A stretch of 32,042 bases of DNA from contig CANIXX010000007.1 of assembly GCA_947471115.1 (NCBI GenBank), positions 1 to 32,042 on the forward strand, given 5' to 3'. Made by a program: the position numbers and the translations under genes. Under the pieces are notes generated by a model. It saw nothing but the letters and a program-made list of their open reading frames with translations. It had not been told where the DNA came from and did not search any database. Positions 22,691 to 32,042 of this stretch are shown here, one piece after another. Source of the DNA: Opitutaceae bacterium (GTDB taxonomy: Bacteria; Verrucomicrobiota; Verrucomicrobiia; Opitutales; Opitutaceae). Numbering within the stretch: position 1 is the first letter of the stretch; every line of letters starts with the position of its first letter.

Positions 22691-24340
22691 TTACCGGCGC
22701 AGGTCGAACAGGCTGGCGCGGGTGTTGTTGGCCGGAACCGCATCGCTGACTCCCTGCGTCGGTTCCAGCTGGGTCCATAGCTCGATGGGCGCAGCGGCCG
22801 TAGTCGCATCGAGTGTCAAAACCACCGCAGTGCTGAGGCCCGGGGCGATGGCCGGTATCGCGTAGGTGGTGACACGGGCGTTGAGGTTAACCGTGAGAAC
22901 CTGCGCGGCCGAGGCGCGGGCGCTGCGGTTTTGCACGACAACTTCAAGAGCACCGGTTTCGGGGTTGTAGTGGTGACTGCTGATCGCGGTGTCGGTGCGC
23001 GTGTAGTCGTCGCGGGCCAGCGCCCAGCCGAGGTTGAGCGTGCCGTGTCCGTAGTGGGGATCGTCGCCAGCTGCGCCACCGTCGTCGGCGTGAGTTTGCA
23101 GAATCTCCACAGCTTGGGTGGCGGTGAGACCGGGAGTTTGCGACAGGATTACGGCGATCGCTCCGGCGATGACCGGGGCGCTGGCCGAGGTGCCGCTAAA
23201 AAGCGCGCGCTGCGGGTTGAGCCCGCCAGTCAGGATGCCGACACCGGGGGCCATGAGGTGCAGTTGTGGGCCGGAGTTGGAAAACGTGGCCTGCCGACCG
23301 GTGGCATCCGTTGACCCGACGGAGATGACGCGGGGATCGGCGGCGGGCCAGGCTAGGCGGTTGATGCCGTCGTTGCCGGCTGCCGCCACGATTACGACTC
23401 CGTGGGTGGTGGCGTAGGTGATGGCACGGTTAATGAGCTCCGTGGTGACCCGGCCGCCGAGGCTGAGGTTGATTAGCTGCGCGTCTGCATCGACGGCGGC
23501 GACAATGCCCTGACTCACGGTGAAGACGTCGCTTTTATTCTCGGTGTCGATCACGCGGATACTGAGCACACTGGCGGCCGGGGCGACTCCGGGGGCATCA
23601 GGAGCGGAACCGGCGGCGAGGGCGGCTACGGCGGTGCCGTGGTGGCCAGCCTCGCCAGTGCCCGCATAGCCTAGCCCGATGTCGAGGTAGCGCAGGCGGG
23701 CACCGAGAGTCGGATCGGGGGCGGCGCCGCCGTCGAGTATTGCGATGGTCACGCCCCGGCCCCAGGTGCGGGTGTCGGTGCCGACGGCTACGCCGAGAGT
23801 GGCGAGCAGTTGGTCGACGACGGCGACGGGGCGGCTGGCGATGCGCTCGGCGGAGGGCGGCGTCGGGGGAATGTCGATGAACGGGTTGGCGCTGACGCCG
23901 CCGAAGTCGGCGGCACGGGCAACCAGCTCGGCGGCAAATGTATCGTAGGCGCGGATGCGCACACGAAGGGCGAGGAGCGGATCAATGCGTCCGGTGATGA
24001 TGACGCCTGCGGGGGCTGCCCGGTCGAGGAAACGCTGGAAGCCGTCGAGGTCTTTAAAGAGAAGAATCGCCTCGTGGGCGCGCACGCCGGGGTGGGTTAG
24101 CAGGGAGGTGAGTTTACCGGAAAGGGCGGCGGTGCTGTTGATTGAAACCAGGTCGGCCTCGACGGGGGGAAGCGGGGAGGTCGCGGTGCTCGGCGAATCG
24201 AGGCGGGGCGGTGGCGGGTTGTTCGTGGAGGCAGGTGGTTCGGGTGCGGCGGGCGGGCGGTGGGTGAGCAGGAAGAGGCCGGCGAGCAGCAAAAGCCCTC
24301 CGACGATGGCGCTGCGGGTGTAGCTGCGTGGGCGGCTCAC
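22691..24340 (-). CDS. S8-family subtilisin-like serine protease, N-terminally anchored or secreted
   Basis: Asp motif TIAILDGGAAPD, His motif GHHGTAVAALAAG, Ser motif FSGTSASAPVIAGA; N-terminal hydrophobic segment; GTG start overlapping the ung stop (GTGA). Confidence 0.92.
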   Translation of the reverse strand: MSRPRSYTRSAIVGGLLLLAGLFLLTHRPPAAPEPPASTNNPPPPRLDSPSTATSPLPPVEADLVSINSTAALSGKLTSLLTHPGVRAHEAILLFKDLDGFQRFLDRAAPAGVIITGRIDPLLALRVRIRAYDTFAAELVARAADFGGVSANPFIDIPPTPPSAERIASRPVAVVDQLLATLGVAVGTDTRTWGRGVTIAILDGGAAPDPTLGARLRYLDIGLGYAGTGEAGHHGTAVAALAAGSAPDAPGVAPAASVLSIRVIDTENKSDVFTVSQGIVAAVDADAQLINLSLGGRVTTELINRAITYATTHGVVIVAAAGNDGINRLAWPAADPRVISVGSTDATGRQATFSNSGPQLHLMAPGVGILTGGLNPQRALFSGTSASAPVIAGAIAVILSQTPGLTATQAVEILQTHADDGGAAGDDPHYGHGTLNLGWALARDDYTRTDTAISSHHYNPETGALEVVVQNRSARASAAQVLTVNLNARVTTYAIPAIAPGLSTAVVLTLDATTAAAPIELWTQLEPTQGVSDAVPANNTRASLFDLRR

Positions 24341-25038
24341 AGGGTCCAGTCCACCGGCGGGCGGCCGTGGGCGACGAGCAGGCGGTTGGCCTCGGCGAAG
24401 TGGTCGTTCGCGGCGAATTTATCGGCAGGCGGCAGGCGGTTTTGCGCCAAGGGCGAGGGGTGCTGGTCGGCCAAAATCATGTGGCGCGATGTGTCGATGT
24501 GCGCGCGGGCAGCGGCCTCGGCTTTGCCGCCCCAGAGCATAAAGACGACGAACGGCGACTCGGCTTGCACGAGGCGAAGGACGGCTTGGGTGAAGGGCTG
24601 CCAGCCGAGTTTGGCGTGGCTCATAGGTTCGCCCGAGCGCACCGAGAGAATGAGGTTAAGCAACAGCACGCCTTGGTGTGCCCACGGTTCAAGGTGGCCG
24701 GAGGCGGGCGCGGTCCAACCAGGGAAACTGCGTGCGAGGGACTGGTAGATGGCTTTGAGCGAGGCGGGCGTGCGCACCGTGGGCGGCACGGAAAAGGATA
24801 AGCCGTGGGCGTTGCCGGGGGTGGGGTAGGGGTCCTGGCCGAGGATAACGATTTTAACGTCGGCTGGGCGCACCAGTTCGAGGGCGCGGAAGAGGTTTTC
24901 GCGGGACGGGAAAACCGCGCCTTGGGCGTAGGCGGCGTCCACGGCGGCGGTGAGTTCGGTGAATTGCTCGCGGGTGTAGCCGTGGTCGAAAAGGGTTTTC
25001 CAGGCGGGCGGAAGGGGGAGAGTGGCGTCGGAATTCAT
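24337..25038 (-). CDS. ung: Uracil-DNA glycosylase (family 1)
   Basis: VKIVILGQDPYPTPGNAHGLSFSVP, GVLLLNLILSVRSGEPMSH, ILADQHPSPLAQNR; start ATG 25038 (MNSDATLPLPPAWK). Confidence 0.97.
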   Translation of the reverse strand: MNSDATLPLPPAWKTLFDHGYTREQFTELTAAVDAAYAQGAVFPSRENLFRALELVRPADVKIVILGQDPYPTPGNAHGLSFSVPPTVRTPASLKAIYQSLARSFPGWTAPASGHLEPWAHQGVLLLNLILSVRSGEPMSHAKLGWQPFTQAVLRLVQAESPFVVFMLWGGKAEAAARAHIDTSRHMILADQHPSPLAQNRLPPADKFAANDHFAEANRLLVAHGRPPVDWTL

Positions 25039-25063
25039 GGAGTTAAGGGGCGCTGCGGGCGGG

Positions 25064-26197
25064 TTACGGCACCACGGTGACCGGCAAGCCGACCCAGGCG
25101 AGATCGAGCAGGCTGCGGGCATCCCAATTGGCCAAACGAAAACAGCCGTGGGACTCGGTGCGGCCAACTTGTTCAGGGGTCGGCGTGCCGTGCAGGCCAT
25201 AGCCGGGTCGGTCCAGCCCGATCCAAGCCACGCCGACTGGGTTGTTGGGGCCGGGCGGGAGCACCAGTTTACGGCCCAGCTCCTGCGCTTCGGCTGATTC
25301 AGGAAAGGTCGCAGGGTTAAACGTGTAGTCGGGGTCGGCGATCACGATGGTGACGTGCAGTTCACCGACCGGGCGTTTTTCCACATCGCGGGCGATGCTC
25401 ACCGGGAAGTGGGCGAGGACTTTTCCCGAGGCGTCCCGAGCCTGTAAAAGGCGCGCAGCCAAACGGATTTCGATCCGCGCGGCTTGGGTTAAAATCGGGG
25501 CGCGGGTCACGTCCGGCACGGTCAGGGGCGTGGCGGCAGTGAGCGTTGCCCAGTCCACGGCGGGGTTTAGCGTTTGGATAAAACGCGGGCTGGCGTGGGT
25601 GCGTTCAGCTAAAAGTTCGAGCGCGGTTTCGTGGGCGAGGGCGGTTTGCTGGGATTTCCCCAGCCAGGTTTTTGCGAGGGGCTGGAGGCTGGCGAGGTCG
25701 GCCTGCGCGAGTACGATCTGGGTGAGCGGCGGACGATCGAGTTGAAGCGCGGCGCGTGACTCGTCGTTGAGTTGACCTGTCTCGGGGAGGCCGAGGGATT
25801 GCTGGAACGCACGCAAAGCGCTGGCGGATTGATCTCCAGGGACGCCGTCGATGGAGCCGCTGGAAAACCCCAGGCGGGCCAGCGCGATTTGGGCTTCGAT
25901 CCAGGTCTCGATGGGGCGCGGGTAGGTGCGGGCTGGCGGGGGAGTGAATTCAACGAGTGGACGATTGGCCGTGGCGGGGGCGGGCGAGGGGGCGAGAAAG
26001 GGAGAGTCGAGTAAGGGCGATTTCGATTCGCTCGTTTCGGGGTGCTGCGGAGCGGGGGTGGTGGAGGCCAGTGTAGCGCGGTCGGGCAGGGTTGCGGCGA
26101 GGAGCAGGAGGCCGGCGGCGAAGCGGAAAACGTGGCGGCGGAAAGTCGCGAGTGGTTGCACGGGTATGGGATTGCCGAGAGCTTTCCGTGCAGCCAC
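25064..26197 (-). CDS. L,D-transpeptidase (YkuD) with N-terminal peptidoglycan-binding domain, exported
   Basis: Signal-like N-terminus; PG_binding_1-like IALARLGFSSGSIDGVPGDQSASALRAFQQSLGLPETGQL; YkuD signature LHGTPTPEQVGRTESHGCFRLANWDA. GTG start. Confidence 0.93.
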   Translation of the reverse strand: MAARKALGNPIPVQPLATFRRHVFRFAAGLLLLAATLPDRATLASTTPAPQHPETSESKSPLLDSPFLAPSPAPATANRPLVEFTPPPARTYPRPIETWIEAQIALARLGFSSGSIDGVPGDQSASALRAFQQSLGLPETGQLNDESRAALQLDRPPLTQIVLAQADLASLQPLAKTWLGKSQQTALAHETALELLAERTHASPRFIQTLNPAVDWATLTAATPLTVPDVTRAPILTQAARIEIRLAARLLQARDASGKVLAHFPVSIARDVEKRPVGELHVTIVIADPDYTFNPATFPESAEAQELGRKLVLPPGPNNPVGVAWIGLDRPGYGLHGTPTPEQVGRTESHGCFRLANWDARSLLDLAWVGLPVTVVP

Positions 26198-26345
26198 GCC
26201 GGCGTCGAGGCGGTTTGTCGTGGCGGCAGGGTGACCGCATCGTCGTGATCGCCCACGGCCAGTGTGTCGCGCTCGTTGTCCTCAGGGGTGCCCTGAGAGT
26301 TGGGTCATCGAAGGCCCACCCCACCTCAACGGTCGTCGAAGTGAA

Positions 26346-26612
26346 TTAACTTTCCTCAAGCTCCACGCCTTGGGCGTGGAGGAACGGCACCAGCTCGGCC
26401 ACGCCGAAATCGGCCAGTATCTTCCCGTGCCAGTCGAGCGTGGGCGCCTTGGACTGGCCGGATTTTTTGACCATCGCGGCGTGCGCCTCACGGTCCACGC
26501 TGACATTTTGCTCCCGATACGGGATGCCGTGCGTTGCCATAAAACTGATGACCTCGGTGCACCAAGGGCAGCCGGGTTTCACGTAAAGAATTGGAAGCGG
26601 GGATGAGTTCAT
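26346..26612 (-). CDS. Glutaredoxin-like protein (CPWC)
   Basis: MNSSPLPILYVKPGCPWCTEVISFMATHGIPYREQNVSVDREAHAAMVKKSGQSKAPTLDWHGKILADFG. Confidence 0.9.
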   Translation of the reverse strand: MNSSPLPILYVKPGCPWCTEVISFMATHGIPYREQNVSVDREAHAAMVKKSGQSKAPTLDWHGKILADFGVAELVPFLHAQGVELEES

Positions 26613-26744
26613 GGGCCTAAAGGACGTATAGCCGAGGAAACCGCAACGCCGCGTCGCGGGAATTTCTCGTTCAACCCACACTCGCTCTCGCAACCGACAC
26701 GCGCTCAACCGGGGCCCGCGCAACCGCACGCTCACCCCGGACCC

Positions 26745-27476
26745 TCAACCGCCCTGATGCACGCGGGCGTTGGCCAGTCGCTCTGCCATGAGAGCTGCGA
26801 ACGCCTGCTTTTCGGGCCGGGTTTGCGGGTGCATGCGCGCAATCACCTCGGGCAGCTCCAGCCGCAACGGCGAGGTCGCCAAAAAATCCGCCGCCATCAC
26901 CGTCTGGCCGCGGGTGCAAAGGCCTGCATAGACGTGTAGCTCCAATTGCAGGCTCAGCGCCGCGTGTTCGCGGTGCAGGCCCAACGCCGCCAACACGAAA
27001 AGCAGCGCCTCGGCGGTCGAAAACTGCCGCTCACCCTGCTGCGTGCGCAGCCAGTAGCGGCTTTTGCCAGTCATCGGCAGGCTCACCCGCCTCCCCCAGC
27101 TTTCGACGTCCTTTTTCATGTCGGCCGCCTCGCCCCAGCTGCCGTCGAGCAGCATCACTTGCAACTGCTCCGGCGCCACGTCCTTCGGCATCGGCTCCCC
27201 CAAGGGGTGCAAAACCCATAGCTGTTTGTCCGGCCGGATGACTTGTGTGAGCGGCGGGACTGCGTCGTGGCGGTAAACGTGGGTGCGCGCCCCGGCGACA
27301 ACGCGCTGGATCAGGTGTCCGGTGCTGCTAGGCCGGTAAAACTCGCGCGTGTGCATGAGCACATCGACCGCCACCGGGCAGTCGACCCCGCGCAGCCCCT
27401 CGCACACGCACCAGCGCGGGATTTGCTGGCAGCGTGTGCAGCGCAAGGTGGGATGAAGGACGACGCTACGGGCCAT
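26745..27476 (-). CDS. DTW-domain protein (tRNA-uridine aminocarboxypropyltransferase family)
   Basis: Cys cluster CTRCQQIPRWCVCEG, VLMHTREFYRPSSTGHLI, QVMLLDGSWGEAADM. Confidence 0.88.
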   Translation of the reverse strand: MARSVVLHPTLRCTRCQQIPRWCVCEGLRGVDCPVAVDVLMHTREFYRPSSTGHLIQRVVAGARTHVYRHDAVPPLTQVIRPDKQLWVLHPLGEPMPKDVAPEQLQVMLLDGSWGEAADMKKDVESWGRRVSLPMTGKSRYWLRTQQGERQFSTAEALLFVLAALGLHREHAALSLQLELHVYAGLCTRGQTVMAADFLATSPLRLELPEVIARMHPQTRPEKQAFAALMAERLANARVHQGG

Positions 27477-27603
27477 TTCGCTGGGTTATCCGCCCCATGC
27501 CGCGCGATTACAAACTTTGTTATAAACCCGGGCCACTAGCCTCTGGGTTGGCCCTCTATTTGCTTTATTAACCCACCAACCACCCACCCCACCCCGTCCT
27601 TGT

Positions 27604-28212
27604 ATGGTTCATCCCGACACCGAGCTACGCTTTGTTAACGAGCACATCGGCTGGGGCGTTTTCGCCTCCCGCTCGCTGCCTAAGGGCACGATCGTCTGGG
27701 CGCTCGACCCCCTTGACCAGAAATTTACGGCGGCCCAAGTGGCCGCCTTGCCGACGCACGCCCAGGCCGCTCTGGAAAAGTACTCCTATATCGACGCCCG
27801 CGGCCGCCACATCCTGTGTTGGGACCACGGCCGATTTTTCAACCATTCCTGCACCGCCAACTGCCTGAGCCTAGGCTACGATTTTGAGCTGGCTGTGCGC
27901 GACATCGCCGCCGGTGAGGAGCTCACCGATGATTATGGCACGCTCAACCCGCTGGCGCCGTTCCCCTGCCTGTGCGGGGCGACGCAATGCCGGGGCGCGG
28001 TGCAACCCGACGACTTCACCCGCCTAGGCGACCGCTGGAATCGCCGCGCCCGCGACGCGTTTTTCCTGATTCCGACGGTGCCGCAACCGCTCTGGGACGT
28101 GCTCGGCGAGCGCGCCGAGATTGAGGCGGCCCTCGTGGACCCCAACCGCGTGCGCCCGATTCACGGGCATTACCACGCGCGGCGGGTCTCGCCGGTGTTG
28201 GCCGGAATTTGA
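27604..28212 (+). CDS. SET-domain protein (putative protein-lysine methyltransferase)
   Basis: GWGVFASRSLPKGTIVW, RFFNHSCTANCLSLGYDFELAVRDIAAGEELTDDYGTL, post-SET-like CLCGATQCRG. Confidence 0.9.
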   Translation: MVHPDTELRFVNEHIGWGVFASRSLPKGTIVWALDPLDQKFTAAQVAALPTHAQAALEKYSYIDARGRHILCWDHGRFFNHSCTANCLSLGYDFELAVRDIAAGEELTDDYGTLNPLAPFPCLCGATQCRGAVQPDDFTRLGDRWNRRARDAFFLIPTVPQPLWDVLGERAEIEAALVDPNRVRPIHGHYHARRVSPVLAGI

Positions 28213-28357
28213 CCTCACGACGTTCGCTTGCTGGCGAAGCGGGGCATTTTCTCTTTTGGTTCCACTGGAAAATTGCAGGAAAAGGGGAACCTTTCGCTTG
28301 AACGTCGCGTAATCGGGCGTATCAATTGGCCGGTTTTCCTCTCAACCTATCCTTCGC

Positions 28358-28693
28358 ATGCAAATCAAAGCCTATCTCAAACCCTCCTGTGGCTGGTCCA
28401 ACGGTGTTCGCACCATCATGCGCAAGTACAGCCTGCCCTTCGAGGACATCGACATCATCAACAACCGCGCCAACTACGCGGAGATGGTCCAAAAGTCCGG
28501 TCAGCCTCTCTCTCCCTGCGTTGAAATCGACGGCGTGATGCTGGCCGATATCTCCGGTGAAGAGGTGGAGAACTATATGCTTTCCAATAACTTGGTTAAG
28601 CCGACCGATGTCCCTGCCACCGCCCCAACCAACGCCGGGTGCACCGACGCCGAGCACGCCAAAATGGCGACCCAGACGGTACGCTTCTTTTGA
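28358..28693 (+). CDS. Glutaredoxin-like protein with CGWS active site
   Basis: MQIKAYLKPSCGWSNGVRTIMRKYSLPFEDIDIINNRANYAEMVQKSGQPLSPCVEIDGVMLADISGEEVENYM; C-terminal extension. Confidence 0.85.
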   Translation: MQIKAYLKPSCGWSNGVRTIMRKYSLPFEDIDIINNRANYAEMVQKSGQPLSPCVEIDGVMLADISGEEVENYMLSNNLVKPTDVPATAPTNAGCTDAEHAKMATQTVRFF

Positions 28694-28727
28694 GGCATGC
28701 TGGCCACCGTTTCGACGTTCCCACAAA

Positions 28728-28756
28728 ACGGTCTCCTAATACGAGGCCGTTTTTTT
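28728..28756 (+). terminator. Intrinsic terminator after the CGWS glutaredoxin gene
   Basis: ACGGTCTC (28728-28735)/GAGGCCGT (28743-28750), 7-nt loop, T-run to 28756. Confidence 0.88.
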
Positions 28757-28863
28757 CGTTTACTGAGTTTGCCTGCATTGCCCCGGACTGACTTCGGCGG
28801 TGGCACTGGCCGCACAGGTTTTTAACACCCCTTTCCTTCTGTTTAACTGGCTCGATTACTGCC

Positions 28864-31800
28864 GTGAATAACACCCGTCCTCTCACCTCCGCCCAGTCCT
28901 CTCCGCCTTCCGTCGCAGGGCGCCCCGCCAAGCAGGGGCTCTACGACCCTTGGTTTGAGCATGACGCGTGCGGCGTCGGCTTCGTGGTGGATATGAAGGG
29001 CCGCGCGACCCACGCCATTCTCCGCCAGGGTATTCAGGTTTTGGAGAACCTCGACCACCGCGGTGCCGCCGGCAGCGAGCCCAACACCGGTGATGGCGCC
29101 GGCATTCTGCTCCAAGTCCCGCACGCTTTTTGCGTCGATGTCGCCAAAAAGGCCCGCATCACCCTGCCCGCCGCCGGCCTCTACGGCACTGGCCTGATTT
29201 TCCTGCCCCGCAACGCCACTCATCGCCGTAAGATCGAGGAAAAGTTTGCCCAGATCATTCAGAGCGAAGGCCAGACCTGCCTCGGTTGGCGCAACGTTCC
29301 CACCGACAACGCCTCCCTCGGCGAGACCGCCAAGTCCAGCGAGCCGTTCATCCGCCAGGTGTTCATCGGCCGCAGCGAGGATCTCGCCGATGCAATGGCC
29401 TTCGAGCGCAAGCTCTACGTCATCCGCAAGCGAGCCTCCGCCGAGTTGCATGACGAGGGTTTCCTGGGTGCCGAGACCTGGTATGTGCCCAGCCTCTCAG
29501 CCCGCACGCTTGTCTACAAAGGCATGCTGCTCACGACCCAGCTGTCGGTGTATTTCCCCGACCTGCAGAACCCGCTCATGGCCACCGCCATCGCGCTGGT
29601 ACACTCGCGTTTCAGCACCAACACCTTCCCGAGCTGGGACCGCGCCCATCCGTACCGCTACGTCGCCCACAACGGCGAAATCAACACGCTGCGCGGTAAC
29701 ATCAACTGGATGCACGCCCGCCAGGCCCACTGCATCTCCGACGCCTTTGGCGACGACATCAAAAAGATCCTTCCGATCATCAACCCCAACGGCAGCGACT
29801 CGGCGATGTTCGACAACACGCTGGAGCTGCTCCACCTCGCCGGCCGCTCCCTGCCGCACGCGGTGATGATGATGATCCCCGAGCCCTGGTCCAACCACCA
29901 GACGATGGAGGACAACCGCCGCGCCTTCTACCAGTACCACGCGTGTTTGATGGAGCCGTGGGACGGCCCCGCAGCCATGACCTTCACCGATGGTCAAAGC
30001 ATCGGCGCGGTCCTCGACCGCAACGGCCTGCGCCCCGCCCGCTACTACGTTACCAAGGACGACCTCGTCATCCTCGCCTCCGAGGCCGGCGTACTCGACA
30101 TCCCGGACGCCGACATCGTTGAAAAGGGCCGTATCCAGCCGGGTAAGATGTTCCTCGTGGACACCCAGCAGGGCCGCATCATTCCCGACGAGGAAATCAA
30201 GCGCCAGCTCGCCGCTGAATTCCCTTACCGCGCTTGGCTCGACGAGCACCTCGTCCACCTCGACGACCTGCCCGCCGCCCCCGAGTTGCCCGTTCCCGAC
30301 CGCGACACGCTCCACCAGCGCCAACTCGCCTTCGGTTACACCCACGAGGACGAACGCGCGATCCTTGCCCCCATGGCTAAGGACGGCGTCGAGGGCATCG
30401 GCTCGATGGGTAACGACACGCCGCTGGCGGTCCTCTCTAACAAGCCGCGCCTGCTCTACGATTATTTCAAGCAGCTGTTCGCCCAGGTCACCAACCCGCC
30501 GATCGACTGTATCCGCGAAGAAATTATCACCTCCCACGAGACCCGCCTCGGTTCTGAGGGCAATTTGCTACAGCCCGGTGCCACCGCCTGCCGCCGCGTC
30601 GAGCTCGACTGGCCGGTCCTCACCAACGAGGAATTCGGGAAAATCCGCCGCATGCAGCTGCCGGGGCTCAAGGTAGATGTTCTGCCGATTCTCTTCCGCG
30701 TTTCCCGTGGTGAGAAGGGCCTGGCTAAGGCCATGGAGGAGCTTTGCGTGCTCGCCCGCCGCGCCATCGAGGATAACGAGGTCAACGTCCTCATCCTCTC
30801 CGACCGCGGTGTCACCAAGGACTACGCCCCGATCCCAGCGCTGCTCGCCGTCGCTGGCCTGCACCATTACCTGATCCGCGAAGGTCTGCGCACACAGGTT
30901 AGCCTCGTGCTGGAAACCGGCGAAGCCCGCCAGGTGCACCACATCGCGTTGCTCATCGGTTACGGTGTGAGCGCCATCAACCCGTACCTGGCATTCGAGA
31001 CCATCGACGACATGATCCACGAGGGGCTGTTGCCCGGCGTCGATCACAAGACTGCCTGCAAGAACCTGGTCAAAGCCACCGCCAAGGGCGTGGTCAAGGT
31101 CGCCTCCAAGATGGGAATTTCGTCCATCCAGAGCTACCGCGGCGCCCAAGTGTTCGAGGCCGTCGGCCTGCGCCAGGACGTTATCGACCACTACTTCACT
31201 TGGACCCCGTCGCGCGTGGGCGGCATCGGTCTGGACATCATCGCCCAAGAGGTGCTCATGCGCCACCGCGAGGCGTTCGGTGAGCGCAACGTCATCGACC
31301 ACTCCCTGCCCGCCGGCGGCCAGTTCAAATGGCGTTCCGACGGTGAGTTTCACCTCTTCAACCCCGAGTCGATCCACGCCCTGCAAAAGGCCGTGCGCAC
31401 AGGCGACTACGGCGTGTTCCAGCAGTACGCCCGCCTGGTCAACGACCAGTCAAAGGCCCTGTGCACGTTGCGCGGCATGCTCGACTTCAAGCCCTCCGAC
31501 GCCATCCCTATCGAGGAGGTCGAGTCGATTGAAAAGATCCTCGCCCGCTTCAAGACCGGCGCAATGTCCTACGGCTCGATCTCGCAAGAGGCCCACGAGA
31601 CCCTGGCCATCGCCATGAACCGCATCGGTGGTAAATCCAACACCGGTGAGGGCGGCGAAGACCCGGTGCGTTTCGTCCCCATGGCGAACGGCGACTCGAA
31701 GAACTCCGCCATCAAGCAGGTCGCTTCCGGCCGCTTCGGTGTAACCAGCAACTACCTAGTCAGCGCCCGCGAAATCCAGATTAAGATGGCACAGGGCGCC

Positions 31801-32042
31801 AAGCCCGGTGAGGGCGGCCAGTTGCCCGGCACGAAGGTGTATCCATGGGTCGCCAAGACCCGCCACACCACCGCCGGCGTCGGCCTCATCTCCCCGCCTC
31901 CGCACCACGACATCTATTCTATCGAGGATTTGGCTGAGCTGATCCACGACCTCAAGAACGCCAATCGCCGCGCCCGCATCAGTGTAAAACTGGTGGCCGA
32001 GGTCGGTGTCGGTACCATCGCCGCCGGTGTGGCCAAAGCCCA
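28864..32042 (+). CDS. gltB: Glutamate synthase large subunit, 5' part (open at window end)
   Basis: Own translation from GTG 28864: ..[67 protein letters not shown]; later [39 protein letters not shown]. Absent from the supplied ORF track, presumably because it has no stop in the window. Confidence 0.96.
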   Translation, partial: MNNTRPLTSAQSSPPSVAGRPAKQGLYDPWFEHDACGVGFVVDMKGRATHAILRQGIQVLENLDHRGAAGSEPNTGDGAGILLQVPHAFCVDVAKKARITLPAAGLYGTGLIFLPRNATHRRKIEEKFAQIIQSEGQTCLGWRNVPTDNASLGETAKSSEPFIRQVFIGRSEDLADAMAFERKLYVIRKRASAELHDEGFLGAETWYVPSLSARTLVYKGMLLTTQLSVYFPDLQNPLMATAIALVHSRFSTNTFPSWDRAHPYRYVAHNGEINTLRGNINWMHARQAHCISDAFGDDIKKILPIINPNGSDSAMFDNTLELLHLAGRSLPHAVMMMIPEPWSNHQTMEDNRRAFYQYHACLMEPWDGPAAMTFTDGQSIGAVLDRNGLRPARYYVTKDDLVILASEAGVLDIPDADIVEKGRIQPGKMFLVDTQQGRIIPDEEIKRQLAAEFPYRAWLDEHLVHLDDLPAAPELPVPDRDTLHQRQLAFGYTHEDERAILAPMAKDGVEGIGSMGNDTPLAVLSNKPRLLYDYFKQLFAQVTNPPIDCIREEIITSHETRLGSEGNLLQPGATACRRVELDWPVLTNEEFGKIRRMQLPGLKVDVLPILFRVSRGEKGLAKAMEELCVLARRAIEDNEVNVLILSDRGVTKDYAPIPALLAVAGLHHYLIREGLRTQVSLVLETGEARQVHHIALLIGYGVSAINPYLAFETIDDMIHEGLLPGVDHKTACKNLVKATAKGVVKVASKMGISSIQSYRGAQVFEAVGLRQDVIDHYFTWTPSRVGGIGLDIIAQEVLMRHREAFGERNVIDHSLPAGGQFKWRSDGEFHLFNPESIHALQKAVRTGDYGVFQQYARLVNDQSKALCTLRGMLDFKPSDAIPIEEVESIEKILARFKTGAMSYGSISQEAHETLAIAMNRIGGKSNTGEGGEDPVRFVPMANGDSKNSAIKQVASGRFGVTSNYLVSAREIQIKMAQGAKPGEGGQLPGTKVYPWVAKTRHTTAGVGLISPPPHHDIYSIEDLAELIHDLKNANRRARISVKLVAEVGVGTIAAGVAKA

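Noticed and set aside
28793-28820. Sigma-54-like GGTGGCACTGGCCGCACA upstream of gltB
   Set aside because: TGGCAC is present but the GC of the -12 element is at the wrong spacing; not supportable.
29497-30537. 346-aa minus-strand ORF opposite gltB
   Set aside because: gltB is clearly coding on the plus strand; shadow ORF.

Overview
High-GC bacterial chromosomal window. Gene content and order suggest Verrucomicrobia (Opitutaceae-like), but this is an inference from the proteins only. Bases 1-12.0 kb hold a core information-processing cluster: 3' end of tuf, tRNA-Trp, secE, nusG, rplK, rplA, rplJ, rplL, rpoB, rpoC, ending in a strong intrinsic terminator. After it come an RsuA-type pseudouridine synthase, a Popeye-like/cNMP-fold membrane protein, an LEA-like lipoprotein, a LacI-type regulator divergent from uxaC, a translationally coupled pair (EF-hand multi-TM protein plus small TM protein), an HDOD protein, a tight minus-strand group (L,D-transpeptidase, ung, subtilase, BASS-type transporter), glutaredoxin, DTW-domain protein, SET-domain protein, an atypical CGWS glutaredoxin, and the 5' part of gltB, which runs off the window. 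No CRISPR array, prophage or transposase was seen. The least explained signals are non-coding: a hairpin-rich convergent intergenic region (12.82-13.15 kb), two related REP-like inverted repeats (17.22-17.31 and 20.15-20.22 kb), candidate r-protein leaders before rplA and rplL, a possible three-way junction at 28.22-28.31 kb, and a DTW gene joined in frame to a glutaredoxin ORF across a single TGA. I found no clear-cut novel defence or mobile system. The structures and homologies were read by eye and need computational testing.
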